From positions 1-39,244 of the forward strand of contig WRKF01000180.1 of assembly GCA_009778165.1 (NCBI GenBank): a stretch of DNA of 39,244 nt, written 5' to 3'. The stretch is from Defluviitaleaceae bacterium. Its GTDB lineage: Bacteria; Bacillota; Clostridia; Lachnospirales; UBA5962. The translations under genes and the position numbers were made by a program. The notes beneath the pieces were generated by a model. That model was not told the origin of the DNA. It ran no database searches and was given only the letters and a program-made list of their open reading frames with translations. This document shows, piece after piece, positions 8,032 to 15,824 of this stretch. Every line of letters begins with the position of its first letter. Position 1 is the first letter of the stretch.

Positions 8032-9096
8032 CTAAAATAGCCTTAATATATCGTTAAATGTTACTACCAATATAAGACCAAGAAGTAGTGCAATACCAAC
8101 CAAATGAACCATACCCTCTTTTTCCGGTGCAATGGGCTTGCCGCGCACCATTTCTATAAACAAGAACACAAGGCGACCGCCATCCAGCGCCGGTATGGGT
8201 ATAAGGTTAAACAGAGCCAAATTTGCACTTATTAAAGCAGTAAAGTTCATTAGAGACGCTATGGCAACCCATGCGCCATATGGTGTAGCCTGCTCGTATA
8301 CATCTCCTATCATCGTTACAATACCCACAGGCCCCGAAAGATCATCCAATGCTATATTAAATGTAATGAGCTGAAATAACCCTCCGGCAAGGGCTCGTAT
8401 ATAATGCATTATTGTAAAAACGCTGTGCTGGATTGTCGCAAAAATCCCTGCTCTGGGCATCTCATCCAACCCCTGACCGAACAACCCGCCAAACGCCGTG
8501 GGGTAAAAACCGATAACGGTGTTGCCGGCTTCGTTTTGGATTGGGGTAATTACAATCGTCATGTTTTGACCGCCACGGTTCACAACAATATCTATTGGTG
8601 TGCCTGCGGTGTTTGCCAATGCCATCGGTGCATTCATAAAAACAAAAATGCGTGTGTTGTTTATACTTACAACTCTATCACCAGGCAAAAGCCCCGCTTG
8701 CTGTGCCGGCATACCATCTACCGTTTGGCTTACAGTAGGGCTTATAAAACCATCTACAGAAAGCAAAATAAACACAAGCACAAAAGATAAAAGGATATTC
8801 ATTATAGAGCCGGCAGAAATAACAGCAATACGTGCATAAACACTTTTTGTGTTAAAAGAGCCCTCCTTTTCCTCTGTACCTTCTTCTGCTCCCAACATCT
8901 TGCAGTAGCCCCCCAGCGGTATTGCCCGCAAAGAATAAAAAGTATCCCCTATTTTTTTTCCAAACAAAAGAGGCCCCATTCCCACGGCAAACTCTTCTAC
9001 CACAATACCGCTTTTTCTCGCCACAATAAAATGGCCGTATTCGTGAACTACAATTATTAAACCAAAAATTAAAATAGCTATTATTACAGTTGACAT
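8032..9096 (-). CDS. rseP: RseP/RasP site-2 metalloprotease (M50)
   Basis: This 354-residue intramembrane zinc protease cuts transmembrane substrates such as anti-sigma factors and signal peptide remnants. The HExxH zinc motif is in VVHEYGHF (His18, Glu19, His22), in the first helix. A PDZ domain sits at about 115-190 (VDGMPAQQAGLLPGDRVVSIN). The third ligand is in NLIPIPALDGGRLVF near residue 290. Four membrane segments fit the family. AGGAG lies eight bases from the ATG. It directly follows cdsA; dxr, which often separates the two in Firmicutes, is not here. Confidence 0.93.
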   Translation of the reverse strand: MSTVIIAILIFGLIIVVHEYGHFIVARKSGIVVEEFAVGMGPLLFGKKIGDTFYSLRAIPLGGYCKMLGAEEGTEEKEGSFNTKSVYARIAVISAGSIMNILLSFVLVFILLSVDGFISPTVSQTVDGMPAQQAGLLPGDRVVSINNTRIFVFMNAPMALANTAGTPIDIVVNRGGQNMTIVITPIQNEAGNTVIGFYPTAFGGLFGQGLDEMPRAGIFATIQHSVFTIMHYIRALAGGLFQLITFNIALDDLSGPVGIVTMIGDVYEQATPYGAWVAIASLMNFTALISANLALFNLIPIPALDGGRLVFLFIEMVRGKPIAPEKEGMVHLVGIALLLGLILVVTFNDILRLF

Positions 9097-9145
9097 CTCA
9101 TTTTCTCCTACACTAAAATCGCTTGTCGATTCTCAAGCCAAACGG

Positions 9146-9940
9146 CTATATTATATACGCCAGTATAATATAAAAAGTAGGGCCGGTAAACATTACAGAA
9201 TCAAATCTATCCATAACGCCCCCGTGACCCGGTATTATACGTCCAAAATCCTTTATACCGGTATAGCGTTTTATTGTTGATGCTGCCAAATCGCCAAACT
9301 GGGCAAAAATCGCTAATACCCCGCATATAATACCATACAACAATATATTTATATCGTACAATCCAAAAATACCGGAAACAACCAGGCTGTAAGCAACGCC
9401 AATAACAGACGCACCCACAACCCCTCCTATTGCTCCTTCTATTGTTTTGTTTGGGCTAAGGATAGGCGTTAGTTTTCGTTTTCCAAAAAATTTGCCAAAA
9501 AAATATGCGCAGGTGTCGTAACCCCAAGCCCCTATAAATATAAGCCACACAAAATAGGGGCTTATATTTCTCGACAAGTATATTGTAGCAAAAAAAGCCC
9601 CTGTGTAAAAGGGTAACACCATATTTGCGATATAATACAAAGGATTTGCCTTTCCGTTGGTTACTTCGTAGGCAAAAACCAAATATATAAAATTTACCAT
9701 TATCCAAACCAGCACAAACACAAAAAAATACTCATTACTCATAAAAAAATGTAGTAAAAAAATCGGCAAAAAACCGAGATAGTTTATTGCTGAAAGTTTT
9801 GTGTAAACTGCTTTGTAAAGTTCCCAAAGAGCTATTGCAGACACAGCAAGTAAAGTAATGCGTAGCGGCATACCGCCGACAACAACCACATACACCACCA
9901 CGGGAAACAAAACCAAACTATAGATTGTACGTTTTAGCAT
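9146..9940 (-). CDS. cdsA: Phosphatidate cytidylyltransferase
   Basis: CdsA makes CDP-diacylglycerol from phosphatidate and CTP, the branch point to all phospholipids. The 264-residue protein has about seven to eight membrane helices. It ends with the family signature, STIKRYTGIKDFG followed by IPGHGGVMDRFDS, containing the metal-binding Asp residues. GGAGG lies five bases upstream of the ATG. The gene begins one base after the uppS stop codon, so the two are likely translationally coupled. Confidence 0.94.
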   Translation of the reverse strand: MLKRTIYSLVLFPVVVYVVVVGGMPLRITLLAVSAIALWELYKAVYTKLSAINYLGFLPIFLLHFFMSNEYFFVFVLVWIMVNFIYLVFAYEVTNGKANPLYYIANMVLPFYTGAFFATIYLSRNISPYFVWLIFIGAWGYDTCAYFFGKFFGKRKLTPILSPNKTIEGAIGGVVGASVIGVAYSLVVSGIFGLYDINILLYGIICGVLAIFAQFGDLAASTIKRYTGIKDFGRIIPGHGGVMDRFDSVMFTGPTFYIILAYII

Positions 9941-9941
9941 G

Positions 9942-10670
9942 TTATCCTCCGTGGCGGCGTGTTCTTTGGTTAAAGTCGTCTATGGCTACAGTCAAGTCCT
10001 CTATGGTGAAATCCGGCCACAGTGTTTCTGTAAAATAAATCTCTGTATATGCCAATTGCCATAACATAAAGTTGCTAAGGCGCATTTCACCGCTTGTGCG
10101 TATTAATAGCTCCGGATCCGGTATTTGGTATGTGTCCAAATATCTTTCAAAATGTGTGGCTTCTATAGTATCTATAGTATCTATAGCGTCTATAGCCTCT
10201 ATAGCATTTATAGAGTCTTTTATTTCCGTTTTTACCAGTTTTTTTATTGCACGCAGTATTTCATCTCTGCCTCCGTAGCTAATGGCAATAATCAATGTAA
10301 GACCGCTGTTTTCTTTGGTTTGGTTCTCCAAATCTTTTATTTTTTGCTGTATATCATAATCTAGTGCGGCTCTATCACCTATAATTTTAAGGCGCATATT
10401 TTCCCTGTCTGCTCCCTTTAGGTAATTATCGATATATTCTCGCAATATAGACATTAACCCACTTACCTCTTCACTATCTCGTTTCCAGTTTTCGGTTGAA
10501 AAGGCGTAAACAGTAAGGTATTTTAACCCCAGTTTGTTTGCTTCTTTTGTTAGGTTTTCGAGCGCTTTTGCCCCTGCCCTATGCCCTGCCGCTTTTGGTA
10601 ACATTCTTTTTTTCGCCCACCTTCGGTTACCATCCATTACAATGGCAATGTGGCTTGGTAGGTTTTTCAT
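9942..10670 (-). CDS. uppS: Isoprenyl transferase (undecaprenyl diphosphate synthase)
   Basis: UppS condenses isopentenyl diphosphates onto farnesyl diphosphate to make the C55 lipid carrier for cell wall synthesis. In this 242-residue protein, IAIVMDGNRRWAK carries the catalytic Asp13. AGH (His30), FSTENW and LLIRTSGEMRLSNF (Arg191, Arg197) with Glu210 form the substrate sites. Between residues 154 and 171 an odd insert of Ile-Asp/Glu-Ala/Thr triplets is encoded by a 9-bp micro-repeat. It sits before the conserved HFERYLDT segment, probably in a surface loop. GAGGT precedes the ATG. It lies between frr and cdsA in the classic order. Confidence 0.94.
   Translation of the reverse strand: MKNLPSHIAIVMDGNRRWAKKRMLPKAAGHRAGAKALENLTKEANKLGLKYLTVYAFSTENWKRDSEEVSGLMSILREYIDNYLKGADRENMRLKIIGDRAALDYDIQQKIKDLENQTKENSGLTLIIAISYGGRDEILRAIKKLVKTEIKDSINAIEAIDAIDTIDTIEATHFERYLDTYQIPDPELLIRTSGEMRLSNFMLWQLAYTEIYFTETLWPDFTIEDLTVAIDDFNQRTRRHGG
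10163..10207. repeat. 9-bp micro-repeat array inside uppS
   Basis: Five consecutive units of the form CTATAGNNN occupy 10163-10207, followed by one degenerate unit (TTATAGAGT). They encode a run of Ile-acidic-Ala/Thr triplets. Because the unit is a multiple of three, gain or loss of copies would keep the essential gene in frame. Confidence 0.9.
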
Positions 10671-10683
10671 ATAACCTACCTCA

Positions 10684-11235
10684 CTATATGGACAATATGT
10701 CCTTATTTTTTTCTTCCACTATTTTGTCTATTTGCCCTATAACTTTGTCTGTCAGTTTTTGGGTCTGTTCTTCCAACTTTTTCACATCATCTTCCGTTGC
10801 AGATTTATCTTTTGTCATTTTTTTGAAGGAATCCATAGCCTCTCTGCGAATGTTTCGGATTGCCACCTTTGCGTCTTCACCCTTCTTTTTTACGTCTTTT
10901 GTCAAGGCTTTTCGGCGTTCCTCTGTCAGTTGCGGAAAAATAAGGCGGATAACCTTTCCGTCATTTGAGGGATTAATACCCAAATCAGATGCCATAATAG
11001 ATTTCTCTATTTCTTTTAGCATATTTTGCTCCCAAGGGGCAATTTGTATAACCCTAGCCTCTGGAACAGTAACGTTACCCACCTGGTTTACCGGGGTAGA
11101 TGTTCCGTAATAGTCTACAGTTATTTTATCCAACACTCGGGGGTTAGCTCTCCCTGCTCTAAGCGTGGCAAGGTCATTTTGAAAATTTTCGATTGTTTTT
11201 TCCATTTTTTGTTCAAAAGGTTTTATATCGCTCAT
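10684..11235 (-). CDS. frr: Ribosome recycling factor
   Basis: The 183-residue protein is full length for RRF, which splits post-termination ribosomes together with EF-G. Family segments include TLRAGRANPRVLDKI, the YYGTSTPVNQVGNV hinge region and PQLTEERRKALTKDVKK. The C-terminal helix is charged, as expected. AGGAG lies nine bases upstream of the ATG. It sits 12 bases after pyrH and 13 bases before uppS, within one operon. Confidence 0.97.
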   Translation of the reverse strand: MSDIKPFEQKMEKTIENFQNDLATLRAGRANPRVLDKITVDYYGTSTPVNQVGNVTVPEARVIQIAPWEQNMLKEIEKSIMASDLGINPSNDGKVIRLIFPQLTEERRKALTKDVKKKGEDAKVAIRNIRREAMDSFKKMTKDKSATEDDVKKLEEQTQKLTDKVIGQIDKIVEEKNKDILSI

Positions 11236-11247
11236 TTTATCAAACTC

Positions 11248-11976
11248 CTATACAGATATGATTGTTCCAACATCGCTATCTTTATCAAGAGCGGCTCTGC
11301 GTATGCTCCCGGCTTCTGTTAGAGAAAACACAATGGAAGGTATATTGTTGTTTTCGCAAAGAACCATGGCGGCTATATCTATAACCTCAAAATTTTGTTC
11401 GATTATTTCTCTGTAGGTCAGGCTTTTGTAACGTACGGCATCGGGGTGAGTTATGGGGTTTTTGTCGTACACGCCATTTATGTTTTTTGCGAAAAACACA
11501 CAATCGCAGTTTAACTCACAAGCACGAAGCACAGGCACGGTATCGGTAGAAAAAAAAGGATGTCCAAGCCCGCCGCCAAAAATAACAACGCCACCATCTT
11601 TAAGTGTTCGTTCTGCTGCTTCCTTTGAATAAGGAGTGGTAAACGTTCCTACGCTAAAGGGGGTAAAAACTTGTGCCGTTTGCCCGGCAGCGATCAACCG
11701 TTCACACAAATACATGCTATTTATAACGGTTGCAAGCATACCCATTTGATCCGCTTTTGTTTTGTCTATATGGTCTGCGTTGCGACCGCGCCAAATGTTG
11801 CCGCCCCCAATAGCAAGGCATATCTGCACTCCTTTGTCTGTCAAATATTTTATGTCTGCAATAATGTTGTCAATAATAGTTGTGTCATACAAATTACCGT
11901 TTCCATTGCTGTCGCTGTTCGAGTTAGCACCAGATAGGGCTTCGCCGCTCAATTTTATAACTATACGCTTGTACAT
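11248..11976 (-). CDS. pyrH: UMP kinase with a low-complexity loop insert
   Basis: PyrH phosphorylates UMP to UDP. The 242-residue protein has VIKLSGEAL at the N-terminus, GGGNIWRGR, DQMGMLATVINS, and the ATP-binding FAKNINGVYDKNP, all typical of the bacterial amino-acid-kinase-fold enzyme. At residues 17-28, where others have a short charged loop, there is a Ser/Asn/Gly/Asp-rich stretch (ANSNSDSNGNGN). GAGGT lies about five bases before the ATG. The usual upstream partner tsf is absent; a 73-residue unknown gene is 14 bases upstream instead. Confidence 0.95.
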   Translation of the reverse strand: MYKRIVIKLSGEALSGANSNSDSNGNGNLYDTTIIDNIIADIKYLTDKGVQICLAIGGGNIWRGRNADHIDKTKADQMGMLATVINSMYLCERLIAAGQTAQVFTPFSVGTFTTPYSKEAAERTLKDGGVVIFGGGLGHPFFSTDTVPVLRACELNCDCVFFAKNINGVYDKNPITHPDAVRYKSLTYREIIEQNFEVIDIAAMVLCENNNIPSIVFSLTEAGSIRRAALDKDSDVGTIISV

Positions 11977-11990
11977 TAACTACCTCGTTA

Positions 11991-12212
11991 TTAATATATT
12001 GTAGTAGAAGAGGATTCGACTTTTACTTCGTCGTTTTTTTGGCGAGATAACTTTGCTTTGTTGCCACCACCATCTTCTATTGCCAATTTTTCTATACCGT
12101 GGGTGTTAAAAAAGTTAAGAACATCACTTTCAATAAATGCAGACCATTTTTTGGTTTGTTTTTTTTCTCCTGCGGTTATAAATTCTTCTATGGATTCTTT
12201 TAAATTGTCCAT
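11991..12212 (-). CDS. Unknown 73-residue soluble protein at the head of the pyrH operon
   Basis: I do not recognise this protein. It is small, hydrophilic and without membrane segments or Cys. The N-terminal half is probably helical (LKESIEEFITAGEKKQTKKW, then ESDVLNFFNTHG); the second half is charged and likely flexible. The gene looks real: GGAG lies five to six bases from the ATG, it is 14 bases from pyrH, and a promoter-like sequence lies upstream. It is not a fragment of elongation factor Ts, whose gene usually occupies this place. A role in translation or cell-envelope growth is only a guess from the neighbours. Confidence 0.6.
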   Translation of the reverse strand: MDNLKESIEEFITAGEKKQTKKWSAFIESDVLNFFNTHGIEKLAIEDGGGNKAKLSRQKNDEVKVESSSTTIY

Positions 12213-12371
12213 TTTATCTCCTTGAATATTTCTTTGTTTTTGTTATCTCTCGCTATTTATTTTTAAAATAGCCCGCGTCCATTCCTTGCGTTGCATTTTT
12301 CTCAACAAGCCTCTCCTAGCCGATTACTGCTTTTAAAACAGACAATGTCTCGAAAAAAGCACTATACTATA

Positions 12372-12400
12372 ATTCTAACACAAAAAGGCGTTATAGGCAA
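12372..12400 (-). promoter_or_regulatory. Candidate promoter for the pyrH-frr-uppS-cdsA-rseP operon
   Basis: On the minus strand TTGCCT (12395-12400) and TAGAAT (12372-12377) are 17 bases apart, about 160 bases upstream of the first gene. Its -35 overlaps the left arm of a family B palindrome. The 12213-12371 leader shows no other clear signal. Confidence 0.4.
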
Positions 12401-12437
12401 ATAATTTTTCTATAGCACGAAAAGTTAATTTGCTATA
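12396..12437. repeat. Family B palindromic repeat, imperfect copy
   Basis: GGCAAATAATTTTTC (12396-12410) and GAAAAGTTAATTTGCTATA (12419-12437) form imperfect arms around a short loop. The right arm is identical to the one at 21477-21495. Confidence 0.65.
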
Positions 12438-12438
12438 G

Positions 12439-12490
12439 TATAGCAGTTCCGTTTTAAATTAGCCCTTTAAATTCACACTAAAACTGCTAT
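12439..12490. repeat. Family A palindromic repeat, overlapping the hydrolase stop codon
   Basis: TATAGCAGTT (12439-12448) pairs with AACTGCTATA at the right end. The first 50 bases are identical to 39148-39197, 26.7 kb away. The right arm supplies the TAG stop codon of the hydrolase gene at 12487-12489. Confidence 0.9.
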
Positions 12491-13389
12491 AAAAGTGCCT
12501 TGCGTAATTTTTGGATAAATACCGAGAAATTATCTGTCATTACAGAATGCCCCAAGCCTTCCAAAAGCATAAAGTCTGCCTTATCTGCCATAATTGCGTG
12601 AGACTCTTTAGCCCAAGCAAGAGGTACAACGAGATCGTCGGCACCTTGCAACATAACAATGGGGCATTTTATAAGATCAAGGTGATTACTTCCCGGAGCG
12701 TTGGTAGATTTAGATACAGCATTTGTTATGTTAAACGTAAGCAGTGCATAATTAGTATCGACTAGGCAACGTTGTTGCAAAATAGCGTCAATATATGCCT
12801 CATACTCAGCGTCAGATGGCTTCGCTTTCGAATACAGAGCGTTATCAAGTATGAGCCGAATAAAACCCCGATCTTTATTTTCGTACGCATTAAGCACAGG
12901 CAAAACTTGAACGGGGTCGTTTGCAATTTCTGCTTTTGTTTTAAGAAGCTCGGTTACGATAGGTACACCTTGCTCATCTTTTTTAAAAATCGGATAACCC
13001 GTAACCGGCACAGAACCTATAGTGATTACTTTTTTAACTACGCTTGGGCACAATGCACAAAGCTCAAGAGCTACACCACCCCCGGTAGACCATCCTATAA
13101 CTGTAAGGTTGCCGATATTAACTTCGTTAATAAATTCATTTAAATCTTCAGCCAAACATTTTAGCGAATCAAAAGAGGCGTTGTAAGAACTCTCTCCAAA
13201 ACCTCTTAAATCAGGTGCGTAAACAGAAAAATCTTTTTCAAGATCCTCTATAGTTGTTTGCCAATGCACAGAGGAAGACATATTACCATGAATAAGCAGG
13301 ATATGCTCTTTTGCGGTTCCTCCCTTTCTGTATGCAATTTTCTCATTTCTTGTTGGTAAAGTCACCATATTGGTATCGTATTTTTTCAC
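12487..13389 (-). CDS. Alpha/beta hydrolase, unknown substrate
   Basis: The 300-residue protein has the alpha/beta hydrolase fold. There is an oxyanion-loop segment LLIHGNMSSS, the PDLRGFGES motif, the nucleophile elbow GWSTGG (Ser101), a probable acid Asp near residue 250 (GADDLVVP) and the catalytic His in EGLGHSVM. No signal peptide is present, so it is cytoplasmic. Esterase, lactonase and carbon-carbon hydrolase activities are all possible. Translation begins at GTG (13387-13389), with GGAGG nine bases upstream. It stands alone between palindromic repeats, which supports a single-gene unit. Confidence 0.85.
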   Translation of the reverse strand: MKKYDTNMVTLPTRNEKIAYRKGGTAKEHILLIHGNMSSSVHWQTTIEDLEKDFSVYAPDLRGFGESSYNASFDSLKCLAEDLNEFINEVNIGNLTVIGWSTGGGVALELCALCPSVVKKVITIGSVPVTGYPIFKKDEQGVPIVTELLKTKAEIANDPVQVLPVLNAYENKDRGFIRLILDNALYSKAKPSDAEYEAYIDAILQQRCLVDTNYALLTFNITNAVSKSTNAPGSNHLDLIKCPIVMLQGADDLVVPLAWAKESHAIMADKADFMLLEGLGHSVMTDNFSVFIQKLRKALL

Positions 13390-13412
13390 GTGCTAAATCC
13401 TCCAGAGTATAT

Positions 13413-13490
13413 AGCAACTTAACTTTTTCCTGTGATCCTGTGATTTTTTTTAAATCAAAAAAATCAAAAAATCAAAAAAGTTAAGTTGCT
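13413..13490. repeat. Family B palindromic repeat with A-rich loop
   Basis: AGCAACTTAACTTTTT (13413-13428) and its exact complement (13475-13490) enclose a 46-base loop of TGTGATCC and repeated TCAAAAAA units. Confidence 0.8.
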
Positions 13491-13509
13491 TCCTTAATAT
13501 GCAAATATG

Positions 13510-13556
13510 TAGCAGTTCCAAAAAATTCATAAGGACAATTAAATACGGAACTGCTA
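13510..13556. repeat. Family A palindromic repeat
   Basis: TAGCAGTTCC (13510-13519) and GGAACTGCTA (13547-13556) are perfect 10-bp arms. The loop contains ATAAGGACAATTAAATAC, as in the copy at 4299. It lies 30 bases after the ldcA stop codon. Confidence 0.85.
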
Positions 13557-13586
13557 TATGGATGGTACGAGTGTAGTGTGGAACGG

Positions 13587-14465
13587 TTACAGAGAATCCC
13601 ATTTTGCGGTTACGCCCAGGGGTAGGGTAATATTAGGTAAAGTATGACCGCAAGGCAACCCGTATACGCATGGTACTCCCAAGGATTCCATAATATGCGC
13701 TATGTGGTCGATGGGCAATCTGTTGCAATCGGCATCTGTAAAATCTCCCAAGACTATCCCTGCAAGCTCTTTAAATTTACCGCATTGCTCCATTTGTGTT
13801 ATCATTCTGTCTATTTTGTAGGGGGGTTCGTCTATATCTTCCAAAAAAAGCACAGCACCGACAGTATTAATCTCATATGGTGTGCCGAGAGTGGATACTA
13901 TAGTCGCCAAATTGCCGCCCGTTAGCCTGCCGCTAAAGCTGCCTTTAACAATGGTTTTAATGGGATACTCACCAAGATTAAAGCAGTAGGTATCATTTTT
14001 TTTGCCAAAAATATGATTTTCAAGAGAAGTAAAACTTGCTTCATCTATCTCTTTTATTAGCTCTATTGCAGCCATTGGTCCATGATATGTAACAAGCCCA
14101 CAGCGTTGGTTAAGAGCAATATGCAATGCGGTAATGTCGCTATACCCAACAAAAACTTTTGGGTTTTTGATCGGCAGCGACCAGTCAATTTTGTTCAAAA
14201 TGCGGATAGTTCCATAACCTCCCTTTAAACAGATAATGCCTTTTATTTCGTTGTCTGCAAACATGTTATTAAAATCCCAAGCTCTTTGGTGATCGTTGCC
14301 TGCCAAATAACCTGTGCTTTGGTTAGCATACTTCCCAATAACCGGAACAAGTTTGAGCTTTTTTATTGCCCTGCAAGCCTGTTCCTCCGCATCTTTCGGT
14401 AATGGACCCGCAGGAGCAATAAGACCAACTTTGTCTCCGGGCTTTAGTGGTGATGGTATCGTCAT
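13587..14465 (-). CDS. LD-carboxypeptidase / MccF-like peptidase (family S66)
   Basis: The 292-residue serine peptidase belongs to family S66, which includes LdcA (removes the terminal D-Ala from murein tetrapeptides) and MccF (microcin C self-immunity). The N-terminus LKPGDKVGLIAPAGPL is typical. The nucleophile is Ser109 in VFVGYSD. The Glu and His of the triad are in LFLEDIDEPPYKIDRM and PCGHTLPN. There is no signal peptide, as in other LdcA proteins, so it would act on recycled muropeptides in the cytoplasm. Its ATG lies five bases after the tpx stop codon, so tpx and this gene are probably cotranscribed. The sequence alone does not separate LdcA from MccF. Confidence 0.88.
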   Translation of the reverse strand: MTIPSPLKPGDKVGLIAPAGPLPKDAEEQACRAIKKLKLVPVIGKYANQSTGYLAGNDHQRAWDFNNMFADNEIKGIICLKGGYGTIRILNKIDWSLPIKNPKVFVGYSDITALHIALNQRCGLVTYHGPMAAIELIKEIDEASFTSLENHIFGKKNDTYCFNLGEYPIKTIVKGSFSGRLTGGNLATIVSTLGTPYEINTVGAVLFLEDIDEPPYKIDRMITQMEQCGKFKELAGIVLGDFTDADCNRLPIDHIAHIMESLGVPCVYGLPCGHTLPNITLPLGVTAKWDSL

Positions 14466-14470
14466 ATTGT

Positions 14471-14965
14471 TTAACTAATATCTTTTGCAGCACTAATTAC
14501 TGCATCATAGTTGGGATGTTCTGTAAGCTCTTGAACATATTCAACATAAACAACTTTGTTGTTAGGATCCAAAACAAAAACAGACCTTGACAAAAGACCC
14601 ATTTCTTTTATGTATGTCCCTGTAGCTCTCGCAAAACCTCTTTCAATGTGATCGGAAAGTGTAACAACATTTTCTATTTTGTTTGCGTCACAAAAGCGGT
14701 TTTGTGCAAAAGGCAAATCCATAGACACAATGTAAAGAGTAACACCAGGTATCTCTGAAGCACGCTTATTAAATGTGTTTACCTCTGTACTGCATACAGG
14801 GGTGTCTAAAGAAGGAACAGACAGAAATATTCGCACACCGCCGGTGTCTGCAAGAGACATTTTTGTGAGGGTGTTTGTAGATACGGTGAAGTTCTTTAAT
14901 GTGTCATTTACTTGCAATTGTTGACCTTCCAGTGTAATGGGATTACCGTTAAATGTTAAATTCAT
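14471..14965 (-). CDS. tpx: Thiol peroxidase (atypical 2-Cys peroxiredoxin)
   Basis: Tpx reduces hydrogen peroxide and alkyl hydroperoxides using thioredoxin. The 164-residue protein has the peroxidatic Cys58 in PSLDTPVCSTE and the resolving Cys92 in NRFCDANKIENV, spaced as in the family (Cys61/Cys95 in E. coli). The start is the ATG of MNLTFNGNPI, six bases from GAGGTG; a ten-codon upstream extension lacks a site. It is the first gene of a pair with the S66 peptidase. An oxidative stress gene suits an anaerobe exposed to occasional oxygen. Confidence 0.95.
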   Translation of the reverse strand: MNLTFNGNPITLEGQQLQVNDTLKNFTVSTNTLTKMSLADTGGVRIFLSVPSLDTPVCSTEVNTFNKRASEIPGVTLYIVSMDLPFAQNRFCDANKIENVVTLSDHIERGFARATGTYIKEMGLLSRSVFVLDPNNKVVYVEYVQELTEHPNYDAVISAAKDIS

Positions 14966-15146
14966 TTTGCACCTCATTAAGTATATGGCTTTCAAATTTT
15001 TTCTATATTTGCCAATTTTTATTTTTTGATTTTTATTCCCTAAAATTCCCCTACATCACAACACGATTTTAACATTTTAAACCTTTCTTTGCAAGCTGTG
15101 AGGAAGCTCAAAAAATAAAAGCAATGATTGATGGAGCGTCAGAAAA

Positions 15147-15665
15147 ATGACAACTTTGTTTACTCATGTTTTTAACATGAGCATTACTGCTGCAGTTATA
15201 GCTTTTTTTGTAAACAATTTTGTAATTGTTAATGCCATGGTTCCTACAGGGAGCATGGAAACAACAATAATGACAAATGACCGCTTAATGGCTTTTCGGT
15301 GGAGTTATCTATTTAATAGCCCATCTCGTTTTGATGTTGTTGTTTTTCACAACCCAAACAGACCCCCCGATCATGACCTTTACATTAAGCGTATAATAGG
15401 GATGCCAGGGGAAACGGTATTGGTTGCTAATGGCAGAGTTTATATAGACGGGGAGTTTTTAGAAGAAGATGCTACTTTTATAAAAGAGGATTTTTTTGGC
15501 AACCACGGTCCGTTTTTGGTGGGGGAAAACGAATTTTTTGTAATGGGGGATCACCGCAACGGTTCTTCCGACTCTCGTTTTTGGGAAAACCCCTTTGTAC
15601 CCGAGGATCTTATTGTTGATCGCGCTGTATTTAAATATTTTAGAGGGTTTGAAATGTTACGGTAA
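15147..15665 (+). CDS. lepB: Signal peptidase I
   Basis: The 172-residue protein has one N-terminal membrane helix (about 11-30), then the catalytic Ser36 in VPTGSMETT and the general base Lys81 in LYIKRIIGMPGE. The C-terminal box GDHRNGSSDSR is also present. This is the small Gram-positive type (SipS-like) that removes signal peptides at the outer membrane face. The ATG has GGAG about 12 bases upstream; other nearby ATGs are in different frames. It is divergent from tpx and ends at a strong bidirectional terminator. The 14966-15146 spacer shows no clear promoter. Confidence 0.94.
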   Translation: MTTLFTHVFNMSITAAVIAFFVNNFVIVNAMVPTGSMETTIMTNDRLMAFRWSYLFNSPSRFDVVVFHNPNRPPDHDLYIKRIIGMPGETVLVANGRVYIDGEFLEEDATFIKEDFFGNHGPFLVGENEFFVMGDHRNGSSDSRFWENPFVPEDLIVDRAVFKYFRGFEMLR

Positions 15666-15711
15666 ACATAACATAAGTATGCGGTTGCGTTGTTATGCCG
15701 GTAATTGATAC

Positions 15712-15761
15712 GCTGCAACAAAAAAGTTGGCTCACTCGATACGCCAACTTTTTCTTGCAGC
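15712..15761. terminator. Bidirectional terminator between lepB and the chemoreceptor gene
   Basis: AAAAAGTTGGC (15721-15731) pairs with GCCAACTTTTT (15743-15753). An outer stem GCTGCAA/TTGCAGC extends it. T-runs follow the stem in both directions, which suits the convergent genes. Confidence 0.85.
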
Positions 15762-15824
15762 CTTAACTTTTGGATGCTGATTTTAAGACAAAACAATTGA
15801 AAATGGTATATAGCACTTGTATAA

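Noticed and set aside
10538-11110. 190-residue plus-strand frame opposite uppS and frr
   Set aside because: It is fully antisense to two conserved genes and is Ser/Phe-rich as expected for a shadow frame.
11991-12212. Possible truncated elongation factor Ts before pyrH
   Set aside because: The residues show none of the Ts N-terminal or core motifs, and the gene has its own good start and stop.
12396-13556. CRISPR array from the clustered palindromes
   Set aside because: Repeats are few, unevenly spaced, of different families, and have no uniform spacers or cas genes.
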